DNA of 64,000 nucleotides from Lentimicrobiaceae bacterium (GTDB lineage Bacteria; Bacteroidota; Bacteroidia; Bacteroidales; F082): NCBI GenBank assembly GCA_018661505.1, contig JABJIE010000063.1, positions 1 to 64,000 of the forward strand, read 5' to 3'. Shown piece by piece: positions 47,901 to 55,135 of this stretch (position 1 is its first letter; each line of letters starts with the position of its first letter). The notes under the pieces were generated by a model. It saw only the letters and a program-made list of their open reading frames with translations, ran no database searches and was not told where the DNA came from. The position numbers and the translations under genes were made by a program.

Positions 47901-48304
47901 GGATTTCATTTTGGGCAAATAATCAAGGGAGTGGATTACTTAGATGGTATGATTTAGATGGTAATGTTCTCAAAGTGTTTAATGGAGATTTTGGAGACCA
48001 AATATATCATAGCTTTTATACTGATATGTTTCTTGATATTAAGAACAATACAAATAATACATTTGAATTTGAAATTATTCCAAATCCAAATAATGGAAAA
48101 TTCCATATTTCATTTAATGATATTATTGAAGATGATTATGATATCTCCGTATATAACTCAACTGGTCAGCAGATATACAATGATCAACTAAATAGAAGTT
48201 ATTCTGGTGGTTTATTGAACCTTGATCAATTATCACCTGGCATATATACATGTGTATTACAAGGGTCAAATGGGAGATCCGTGAAAAATTTTGTTATAAA
48301 TTAA
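44912..48304 (+). CDS. Secreted PNGase F-like protein with internal LamG-like domain and T9SS type A C-terminal sorting signal
   Basis: CGEWDYTTHTRIYEK (PNGase F D60 region), WEIARYITPYG...FDVTDY (second part of N-domain), NCAEFCYK...GGTWIYDRAGWCPGAKV (PNGase F C-domain), LamG-like FDGYERIYRAASANEYKGKWNFWTF...YDGYIDDFRIWDTVLS, C-term IPNPNNGKFHISF...YNSTGQQIYN...LSPGIYTCVLQGSNGRSVKNFVIN. Confidence 0.85.
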   Translation: MKKIYHIIIAIILSISSLIAAEGDTIVIQTIDHNTPTLPGWNSPRSGTYVFPPATVSFSKILMSYNLKCDPSQSPACGEWDYTTHTRIYEKTGLFDSTLYFHPNFIVNNITPDTFMMMTSPSFKYLPTLEYINQSTSTNTGNPGDMSKSINIPFTESTKDGRAQFIYSSSELLASGLQAGDITGIQLELTSGSSTLKHFTIRAAHYSEDVLPQYTYVEDGLETVYSRNTSLANGNNGISFSFPFSWDGAQNILIDVSYANHSGTSVLIGDSSSDDKSNISDGPDNYLDFGGWDYVDVPKDVFNTIDSAITISFWQYGDPAIQPINSSIFEGVDSLGRRVLNAHLPWSNGKVYWDAGFDGYERIYRAASANEYKGKWNFWTFLKDCRTGSMQILLNGDLWFIGSGRIKPVDNVDQFRIGSAIGYDGYYDGYIDDFRIWDTVLSWDEIKNWMYKDITPDHPNYDNLRANYRFNDGSGFEASDSSPNGFTGYQFGYPGWLDYNGQSRMKNANGDDSRLHLTFENGIYDPLLLDSLVVVDTMENPPLNVVTYNPDNPPVPSDTLTRWDAYYNNYSYDASGVATDSSLVVPDETFYRIDMPYYGDPYEILIPWEIARYITPYGNGLSLGDDGWTWTFDVTDYRPLLVDSLQVTAGNFQELLDLEFHMIEGTPSREVVNIDKLYSGSFSLKNFAENVTPDTISLDPMAETFKVKTRTSGHQFDNPTNCAEFCYKIQSLDVNGQMVADWQIMQECANNPLHPQGGTWIYDRAGWCPGAKVTDQNIEITPYVTSDVVIIDYNSQYDEYGNYLLETHLISYGQLNFELDASVEEVIAPNNDKIYGRFNPSAGAPEIIIANNGSETLTDLKITYGPNGSSKEYMWSGNLEFDQTENVILEEFDWEEWLAGDGNFTVEVSNPNNSNDENPINNTYETNYNLPAVYPSTIVIHFRTNKAGYQNSWELKLNNDQVILERDGFDNETLYVDTITFMNGCFKFYMYDTGHNGISFWANNQGSGLLRWYDLDGNVLKVFNGDFGDQIYHSFYTDMFLDIKNNTNNTFEFEIIPNPNNGKFHISFNDIIEDDYDISVYNSTGQQIYNDQLNRSYSGGLLNLDQLSPGIYTCVLQGSNGRSVKNFVIN

Positions 48305-48314
48305 AAACAACCAA

Positions 48315-49253
48315 ATGAAAACCTCTCTTTCCGAAATGCTTGGTGTTGAGCACTCCATAATAATGGCACCAATGTTTTTAGTTACTAATGTTGAGATGAT
48401 GATTGGCGCTCTTGACAATGGCATTACAGCTGCGATCCCAGCCTTAAACTTCAGAACTGATGATGATATGCGAAGCGCCCTAAATGAGATTAAGGCACAT
48501 ACTTCAAAACCTTTTGGTGTTAATCTAATAGTTAATAAATCTAATATAAAACTCAAAAAGCAACTTCAAACATGTTTGGATTTAGAGGTGGCATTTATAA
48601 TAACATCATTGGGAAACCCAGAGGAGATAATCAACAAATGTAAACCCAAAGGTATAAAAGTATTTTGTGATGTTGTTGATCTAAATTACGCCAAAAAAGT
48701 TGAAGCAAGTGGTGCTGATGCAGTTATAGCAGTTAATTCAGAAGCAGGTGGACACTCGGGAAATTTAGCACAATCAGAACTCATACCAAAATTGAATTCC
48801 GAATTAAATATTCCAGTAATCTCAGCTGGTGGTATTTCATGTAAGGGTGATATTGATAAAGCTTTCGAATTAGGTGCTCAAGGAGTTTCTGTTGGAACAA
48901 TATTCATAGCCTCTGATGAAGCAGGTGTAAGTGAGGACTATAAAAATGCTCTTGTTGATTATTCGGCTAACGATATAATTATGACTTCACATATTTCTGG
49001 CACACCACTAACGGTTATAAATACACCTTATGTTAAAAGTTTAAAGTCTAATAATGGATGGATTAAAAGGAAGTTGCTAAATAATAAGAAGTTAAAGAAA
49101 ATTACCAAACTTATTATTATGTCAAAAGGAATGAACTCGCTTAAGAAAGCTGCAACTAAACCAACATATAAAACCGTTTGGGTTGCAGGACCTTCCATTG
49201 AGAATATAACGAAAATAAACTCTGTTACTGATATAATTAAATCATTGACTTAA
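48315..49253 (+). CDS. Nitronate monooxygenase / 2-nitropropane dioxygenase-like flavoprotein
   Basis: MLGVEHSIIMAPMFLVTNVEM, AVNSEAGGHSGN, ISAGGISCKGDIDKAFELGAQGVSVGTIFIAS. Confidence 0.88.
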   Translation: MKTSLSEMLGVEHSIIMAPMFLVTNVEMMIGALDNGITAAIPALNFRTDDDMRSALNEIKAHTSKPFGVNLIVNKSNIKLKKQLQTCLDLEVAFIITSLGNPEEIINKCKPKGIKVFCDVVDLNYAKKVEASGADAVIAVNSEAGGHSGNLAQSELIPKLNSELNIPVISAGGISCKGDIDKAFELGAQGVSVGTIFIASDEAGVSEDYKNALVDYSANDIIMTSHISGTPLTVINTPYVKSLKSNNGWIKRKLLNNKKLKKITKLIIMSKGMNSLKKAATKPTYKTVWVAGPSIENITKINSVTDIIKSLT

Positions 49254-49284
49254 GGGTTATTTAAAGAATGTAACAAACCATTCA

Positions 49285-50037
49285 TTAGCTTATTTGGAAA
49301 TTGTCGGGATATTTTACCACTTCCAAGAAAAGACCATGAGCTGGTACAGAAAATCCAGCCTTACCCCTATCCTTTGCTTCAATTATTTTTGGCATATCTT
49401 CTATGGATAAACGACCTTTGCCTATTTCTAGCAAAGTTCCCATAATAGCTCTTACCATATTTCTTAAGAACCTATCTGCAGTGATGGTAAATACCAAATT
49501 ATCATTTGTTTCTTTAAAATAAGCAGTTTCAATTTTACAATCATTTGTGGCAGTTTGTGTATGTAACTTTGAAAAGCTTGTGAAATCTGTATAATGTAAC
49601 AGGTACTTGCATGCTGCATTCATATCATCAATATTTAAATCTCCATTGAAGAAATAACTCACTTTTTCACTAAATGGGTCTTTAACTGTTGATATGTAGT
49701 ATTTATATGTTCTACTTAAGGCAGAAAACCTTGAGTTAAATGAGTCATCCACCGAAATCAAATCGTAAATAACAATATCAGAAGGAAGAAAACTATTTAA
49801 CTTGTATATCAAGTCCATGAAATTCCATTCTAGATCAGCAAAATCAAAATGAGCATAAAACTGTTTAGCATGAACACCTGTATCTGTTCTACCGCAACCA
49901 ACCAAGCTTATATCACCCTTAAGTAATACTGATAATTTATCTGATATCTCTGCTTGCACGGAGTGTGCATTATCTTGAATTTGCCATCCATGATACCTAG
50001 ATCCGTTATATGCTAATTTGAGCAAATACCTATTCAT
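49285..50037 (-). CDS. truA: tRNA pseudouridine synthase A
   Basis: LAYNGSRYHGWQIQDNAHSVQAEI, GCGRTDTGVHAKQFYAHFD, FLRNMVRAIMGTLLEIG. Confidence 0.96.
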   Translation of the reverse strand: MNRYLLKLAYNGSRYHGWQIQDNAHSVQAEISDKLSVLLKGDISLVGCGRTDTGVHAKQFYAHFDFADLEWNFMDLIYKLNSFLPSDIVIYDLISVDDSFNSRFSALSRTYKYYISTVKDPFSEKVSYFFNGDLNIDDMNAACKYLLHYTDFTSFSKLHTQTATNDCKIETAYFKETNDNLVFTITADRFLRNMVRAIMGTLLEIGKGRLSIEDMPKIIEAKDRGKAGFSVPAHGLFLEVVKYPDNFQIS

Positions 50038-50059
50038 AATATTGATTATAAAATCACAA

Positions 50060-50067
50060 CAAAAATA
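50060..50067 (-). promoter_or_regulatory. Candidate -7 element TATTTTTG upstream of truA
   Basis: Plus strand CAAAAATA, 23 bp upstream of the minus-strand ATG. Confidence 0.35.
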
Positions 50068-50122
50068 GTTTGTTTTACCAATTATAACACGCCATTTAGT
50101 TGTGAAATCATTAACAAAAAGG

Positions 50123-50130
50123 TAATTTTG
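50123..50130 (+). promoter_or_regulatory. Candidate promoter: TTG (50100-50102) - N20 - TAATTTTG upstream of the nickel-permease-like gene
   Basis: Both elements present with good spacing; overlaps the ORF-track TTG start, supporting the ATG at 50155. Confidence 0.55.
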
Positions 50131-50154
50131 TATAATAATTATTTATTTTCACAC

Positions 50155-50895
50155 ATGAGCGAATATCTGGTTGGCTTTCCATTAATATTTGGATTAATTG
50201 CATCTGTAATACACGTGGTAGCTGGACCCGATCATTTAGCTGCGATTGGCCCACTTGCTATCAGTACAAGATACCGTGCCTGGTTAATTGGCATGTCATG
50301 GGGTGTTGGCCACATCATTGGAATGCTTTTGCTTGGAACTATATTTTTCTTTTTCCGAGATTTAATACCCATTGATTTTATTAGTAATAATAGTGAAAAA
50401 CTTGTGGGAATATTACTTTTAGCAATAGGGATATGGGCATTATTAAAAATAAAAGGTCTTTTGAAACTAGGTCAACATCATGATCATAAGCATCAAGTAG
50501 GTCAAGACACTGTCTACGTACACAGGCATAATTATAACTTTGAAAAGGACAAGAAATATAATGAAGCCATAATTCATACTCACGATATAAAAATAGAGAA
50601 ACAGTCCTATAAAGCGGCAGCAGGTATTGGTTTAATACATGGTTTTGCTGGGGTTTCACATATTGTAAGTATGCTACCAACATTAGCTTTTGAGAATAAT
50701 AAACAGGCAATTATGTATCTTGTGGGTTTTGCATTTGGCACTATAATTTCCATGGTTATTTTTTCATTCCTACTCGGGTTATTATCAAAATATGCAAGTA
50801 GAAAGAGAAAGGATACTATTCTAATTGTGATGAATTCTATAGCTGGTCTTGCAGCAATTATAATTGGTATCTTATGGATATGGAAAACATGGTAA
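50155..50895 (+). CDS. Nickel/cobalt permease-like membrane protein (UreH/HupE/NiCoT-like) with His-rich loop
   Basis: HVVAGPDHLAAIGPLAI, WGVGHIIG, His-rich GQHHDHKHQVGQ, GLIHGFAGVSHIVSMLPTLAF; close to [NiFe] hydrogenase genes. Confidence 0.75.
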   Translation: MSEYLVGFPLIFGLIASVIHVVAGPDHLAAIGPLAISTRYRAWLIGMSWGVGHIIGMLLLGTIFFFFRDLIPIDFISNNSEKLVGILLLAIGIWALLKIKGLLKLGQHHDHKHQVGQDTVYVHRHNYNFEKDKKYNEAIIHTHDIKIEKQSYKAAAGIGLIHGFAGVSHIVSMLPTLAFENNKQAIMYLVGFAFGTIISMVIFSFLLGLLSKYASRKRKDTILIVMNSIAGLAAIIIGILWIWKTW

Positions 50896-50915
50896 TAATT
50901 ATAAAATAACAAGTT

Positions 50916-51704
50916 ATGAATATCATTAGCTTTAGATTTCATCCTTATGTAACATCATTGGTATTTTTGTTACTACTGTCACTAAGCCTAAATTCACAGG
51001 AAATCAACCCGCAAAGAAATAGTGGCATGACTAACTTTGGAATCGAAGGCGGTATTCAAATAACTGGAATTAATGATCCGATAATGCCAATATCAAACTC
51101 TGGTTTAGGATATTCATTAGGGCCCTATATGGATTATATTTTAAGTAGCTCGGTTAATTTAAGAGTTGCAATACATTTTGACAATAGAAAATTTTCTCTT
51201 GAGAATGGTAAACAATCCATTTATGATATTGATTCAAACTATTATGCGACTAATAGTTACATGGATATTAGAGAAGATTTTAGTATAAATTATATAACCA
51301 TACCACTAAGTTTAGTTTATTCAAGGGGCACGGGTAAATTTAGACTGTATATACAGGGCACACTTTATTATTCTTTTTTAATTAATTCGCAGCAATCGGG
51401 TTACAACAATCTATATATAGCTGAAACAGATGCACCGCACATTAACACTTCTCTAATACCAGGTTATAATGGTCCAGGCTTATATTCACTTGACCCGGAA
51501 ATTCAAAATATTAATTCTGGGGATTTAGGTTTTACTGCTTTTATTGGAGGAATTTATAATGTTAACTCAAATATATCTGTTAGATTATCGCCTGGGTTCA
51601 CAATTGGTTTCTCAAATGTTTGGGAAGACCCTCTCAGAGAGTCTAACTGGTCACAATTATATAAAATTACTCTTGGTATAGTTTACAATATCAGAGATTT
51701 ATAG
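50916..51704 (+). CDS. Outer membrane beta-barrel protein (PorT/OmpW-like fold), unknown function
   Basis: Signal peptide, FGIEGGIQITG, beta-strand-rich, terminal YKITLGIVYNIRDL. Confidence 0.6.
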   Translation: MNIISFRFHPYVTSLVFLLLLSLSLNSQEINPQRNSGMTNFGIEGGIQITGINDPIMPISNSGLGYSLGPYMDYILSSSVNLRVAIHFDNRKFSLENGKQSIYDIDSNYYATNSYMDIREDFSINYITIPLSLVYSRGTGKFRLYIQGTLYYSFLINSQQSGYNNLYIAETDAPHINTSLIPGYNGPGLYSLDPEIQNINSGDLGFTAFIGGIYNVNSNISVRLSPGFTIGFSNVWEDPLRESNWSQLYKITLGIVYNIRDL

Positions 51705-51790
51705 TGTAATATATTTGGTTACCAATCAGACGGTTACAAAATAAATAATCATCTGGAATTATTATATTTCGAAATATAAGTATTATCCAC

Positions 51791-51822
51791 AAAAAAAACC
51801 TGTCAGTTGACAGGTTTTTTCG
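51791..51822. terminator. Strong bidirectional terminator between convergent transcription units
   Basis: AAAAAAAACCTGTCAGTTGACAGGTTTTTT inverted repeat (CCTGTC-AGTT-GACAGG flanked by A and T runs). Confidence 0.9.
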
Positions 51823-51874
51823 CGCTTAACTATAAAAACTAAAGAAAAATTGAGATCAATTTATTTACTAAAAA

Positions 51875-52381
51875 TTAGGAAAGCATACTTATTGGAAGAT
51901 TTTTCTTAAATACTGCCCATCCAGCAAGCTTTCTTGTTAGATATTGGTATGCTTGCTCCAAATTCAGATTTGCATTTGCAGATAAGCCTTCTTTAAAAGA
52001 CCATTCATAACCTCTTATGGCAAGCACATATGTCTCAGGCTTCTTATTGAATAGATCCTCGCTAAGATACCTAACATAGGAAGGGGATATGGCATGCATT
52101 GTAAACTCAACTTGTGCATCCGAAGGATTTACCTTTCTGAAAGTAAACTCATTATTAATTTCCGTTTTTGTTGCATCAACAAAAACCACAATATCCCACT
52201 CAGATATTTTTTCAGCATCTTCTATATTAAGCTGATAATTACTATCTGTCGTCATGCAACCAAGTTTGTGCTCATCAATCCAGGTTTGAATCATTCTAGT
52301 CATTTCGATTCCCAGGCCATCGTCCTCCCTGCCAGGGTTACCATAACCATAAACCAATACTCTCTTCCTTAAATGTGCCAT
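51875..52381 (-). CDS. Hydrogenase maturation protease (HoxW/HycI family)
   Basis: VLVYGYGNPGREDDGLGIEMTRMI; directly downstream of hydrogenase large subunit. Confidence 0.88.
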   Translation of the reverse strand: MAHLRKRVLVYGYGNPGREDDGLGIEMTRMIQTWIDEHKLGCMTTDSNYQLNIEDAEKISEWDIVVFVDATKTEINNEFTFRKVNPSDAQVEFTMHAISPSYVRYLSEDLFNKKPETYVLAIRGYEWSFKEGLSANANLNLEQAYQYLTRKLAGWAVFKKNLPISMLS

Positions 52382-52383
52382 AA

Positions 52384-53835
52384 CTATTTAGTTTTATGTG
52401 ATATAATATTATCATTACTATCAACTAATTTCATTTCTAGAGGCATTTGACCCAGAGCATGTGTGGCACAACTTAAGCAAGGATCATAAGCTCTTATGGC
52501 AACTTCAACAGCATTCATCATTCCTTCTGTTATTTCCTTCTGCCCATTCATGAATGATTTGGCTGTATGATTTACTGCCCTGTTCATAGGTTCATTATTG
52601 TTTGTTGTAGAAACAATAAGGTTCGCCAATGATATCTGGTCGTTATCGTTAATCTCATAGTGATGAAATAAGGTCCCTCGAGGAGCCTCAATCACACCAA
52701 CACCCTTATTGAGTTTTTCACCTTTTACAACTAGGTCTTCATTCTGTAAATCAGGATCTCTAAGCAGGTTTCTAATTTCTTCAGCAGCATGTAGAACTTC
52801 AATTAATCGAGCCCAATGATAATGCAACGTCATATTATTTGGTTGACCTTTTGTATAGGCTTTAAACTCTTCAAACGCCTTTTGAGCAAGGGGTGTTGGA
52901 ATAAAATCACAAGTATTCATGCGTGCCAATGGACCAACCCTATACCATCCTTTTTCTTTACCAATATGCTTTAAATAAGGGAATTTCATATAACTCCAGT
53001 TGCGAACTTCCTCTTCTATATATTTATCATAATCTTGATAATCCACATCATCAAGAATAATATTGCCATTTGTATCTACTGCCCTCAGCACACCATGATA
53101 AATATCTAGTGCACCATCTTTGCGTACCAGGCTAAGATGATTGGAAGGAAAATCAGCAAAAGTATCCACCATGGTTTGGTTGCTTTTATGATATGCCTTG
53201 AAGAAATCAATGGCAGCAACTGACCATTCAACCATTTGATCAGCATTCAGCGGTGCTTCACCATTTAATAATAAATCACGCTCAGCGATACTCAAGTTTT
53301 TATTGATACCTCCAGGAATTGCTCCCGTGCCATGTATTTTTTTACCTGCAGTATGATAAATTACTTCCTGACCATATTTTCTCATCATTACTCCTTGTAC
53401 TGCAAGGTCTTTATGATGCTCAATAACACCAATTATATTTCTAATTTTAGGATCAGCATTGATACCAAATAGGAAGTCTGGTGAGCTCAAATGGAAGAAG
53501 TGGAGAACATGAGATTGAAAGAACTGGCCGTAGTGCATTAAACGACGCATCTTTTCACCAACAGCAGTAAGCCCTTCGCCTGTGCCAGCCCCAACAATTA
53601 CATCAAGAGCTTTTGCAGCAGCTATGTGGTGACTAACTGGACAAATTCCACATAATCGCTGAACTAATACCGGAGCTTCCCAATAGGGACGTCCCTGGAT
53701 AAAGCGTTCAAACCCTCTAAATTCAACAATGTGCAATCTTGACTCGCGTACTTGGCCTTGGTCATCCAATTTAATTGTTACTTTACCGTGACCTTCAACA
53801 CGTGTTACAGGTTCTATGGTTATTTTCTTTGGCAT
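52384..53835 (-). CDS. hoxH: [NiFe] hydrogenase large subunit, NAD-linked soluble (group 3d-like)
   Basis: RLCGICPVSHHIAAAKALD (L1 motif) and DPCLSCATHALGQMPLEMKLV (L5 motif plus 24-aa C-terminal extension after His). Confidence 0.95.
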   Translation of the reverse strand: MPKKITIEPVTRVEGHGKVTIKLDDQGQVRESRLHIVEFRGFERFIQGRPYWEAPVLVQRLCGICPVSHHIAAAKALDVIVGAGTGEGLTAVGEKMRRLMHYGQFFQSHVLHFFHLSSPDFLFGINADPKIRNIIGVIEHHKDLAVQGVMMRKYGQEVIYHTAGKKIHGTGAIPGGINKNLSIAERDLLLNGEAPLNADQMVEWSVAAIDFFKAYHKSNQTMVDTFADFPSNHLSLVRKDGALDIYHGVLRAVDTNGNIILDDVDYQDYDKYIEEEVRNWSYMKFPYLKHIGKEKGWYRVGPLARMNTCDFIPTPLAQKAFEEFKAYTKGQPNNMTLHYHWARLIEVLHAAEEIRNLLRDPDLQNEDLVVKGEKLNKGVGVIEAPRGTLFHHYEINDNDQISLANLIVSTTNNNEPMNRAVNHTAKSFMNGQKEITEGMMNAVEVAIRAYDPCLSCATHALGQMPLEMKLVDSNDNIISHKTK

Positions 53836-53855
53836 TTCTTTTATAGTTTAGAATA

Positions 53856-54404
53856 TTAATCAAACTTTATAACTTCATATGGAAGATCCATTTCACTCCC
53901 CGTTAGTAGGGCTACTAATGCATCCCATATTAAATCAGCACGAGGTGGGCAACCCGGTAGGTAATAATCAACCTTAACAACCTCATGACATGGGTAAACC
54001 CTATCGAGAATCATTGGTAATTCAGGATCATTGGGCACAATTTTCTCTGTATTTAATCCAACCGTAGGTCCATCCAGGTATGCTTCATTCAAACACTCTT
54101 TAATAGGTATACCGTTTCGCAATGCAGGTAAACCACCCATAATTGCACATTCTCCCAATGATATGAGTATATCACAATTCTCTCTGAAATACTTGAGATT
54201 CTCTACATTTTCACTATTACAACAACCACCTTCTATGATACCAATATCAACATGCTTTGTAAATTTTTTGATATCATCAACAGGTGATTTATTAAATTCA
54301 ACTAATTCCACAAGATCAATGATTCGATCATCAATATCTAAGATAGACATGTGACAACCAAAACATCCTGCTAATGAAGCTGTTGCTATTATTTTCTTAC
54401 TCAT
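53856..54404 (-). CDS. hoxY: [NiFe] hydrogenase small subunit
   Basis: ASLAGCFGCHMSILDIDDRI, EGGCCNSENVENL, LGECAIMGGLPALRN, YLPGCPPRADLIWDAL. Confidence 0.93.
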   Translation of the reverse strand: MSKKIIATASLAGCFGCHMSILDIDDRIIDLVELVEFNKSPVDDIKKFTKHVDIGIIEGGCCNSENVENLKYFRENCDILISLGECAIMGGLPALRNGIPIKECLNEAYLDGPTVGLNTEKIVPNDPELPMILDRVYPCHEVVKVDYYLPGCPPRADLIWDALVALLTGSEMDLPYEVIKFD

Positions 54405-54422
54405 TTTTCCATTTTTTAAGGT

Positions 54423-55127
54423 TTAACCATCAATGTCAGTTCCTATTGGTTCTTTATCATATTTTCGAGTTCCTATTGGTTCAACAAAACCGATATCTTT
54501 TTTTAATATGGATCCAACAGGACAGTTATCCATCGCAAGTTGTGCAACTTCATCTGTCATCGATTCACATAATGTTGGGTCCATGATTACTTCAAGTTCT
54601 GATCCTCTTTTACTAAATGAGAAATAGCGCTCACCTTTATCAGTTTTAATGGTTTTCATACATCTCTGACAAAGTACACATCTGTTTTGATCCTTAATTA
54701 ATTTTGGACTTGATGCATCAATGTCTTTTTGAGGGAATGAATATGGGTATTTTGGAACCATCATCTGGTATTTGTATGCTAACGCCTGCAACTCACAATT
54801 ACCACTTTTCTCACAAGATGGGCAGAAATGATTTCCACTAACAAACAAAAGTTCAACTATCCCTTTACGCAAATTACTTATTTCAGAAGTATTACTCTCT
54901 ATCTCCATTCCCGCTGCCGCTGGCGTGGTACACGAAGTCATAAATCTATTATTTATTTTTATTGTACACATCCTACATCCTCCCTTTGGAGGTACTCCTG
55001 GGAAATTACATAGAGTAGGAATGTAAACCCCATTATCACGTGCAGCTTCAAGAACTGTTTTACCCTTTTCGGCAACTATTTCCTTAGCGTCTATTTTGAA
55101 TTTTATTGTATTATTCATTGTTGTCAT
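54423..55127 (-). CDS. hoxU: Hydrogenase diaphorase subunit, NuoG-N-like Fe-S protein
   Basis: YIPTLCNFPGVPPKGGCRMCTIKINNRFMTSC ([2Fe-2S]), HFCPSCEKSGNCELQ (His-Cys3), NRCVLCQRCM...NCPVGSI. Start corrected from 55205 to ATG at 55127, just past the hoxF stop. Confidence 0.92.
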   Translation of the reverse strand: MTTMNNTIKFKIDAKEIVAEKGKTVLEAARDNGVYIPTLCNFPGVPPKGGCRMCTIKINNRFMTSCTTPAAAGMEIESNTSEISNLRKGIVELLFVSGNHFCPSCEKSGNCELQALAYKYQMMVPKYPYSFPQKDIDASSPKLIKDQNRCVLCQRCMKTIKTDKGERYFSFSKRGSELEVIMDPTLCESMTDEVAQLAMDNCPVGSILKKDIGFVEPIGTRKYDKEPIGTDIDG

Positions 55128-55135
55128 TTTATAGG

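Noticed and set aside
50381-50942. Two antisense ORFs opposite the nickel-permease-like gene
   Set aside because: They overlap each other and a recognisable membrane transporter; no start context or family support.
54031-54354. 107-aa ORF opposite hoxY
   Set aside because: Shadow ORF inside conserved hydrogenase small subunit.
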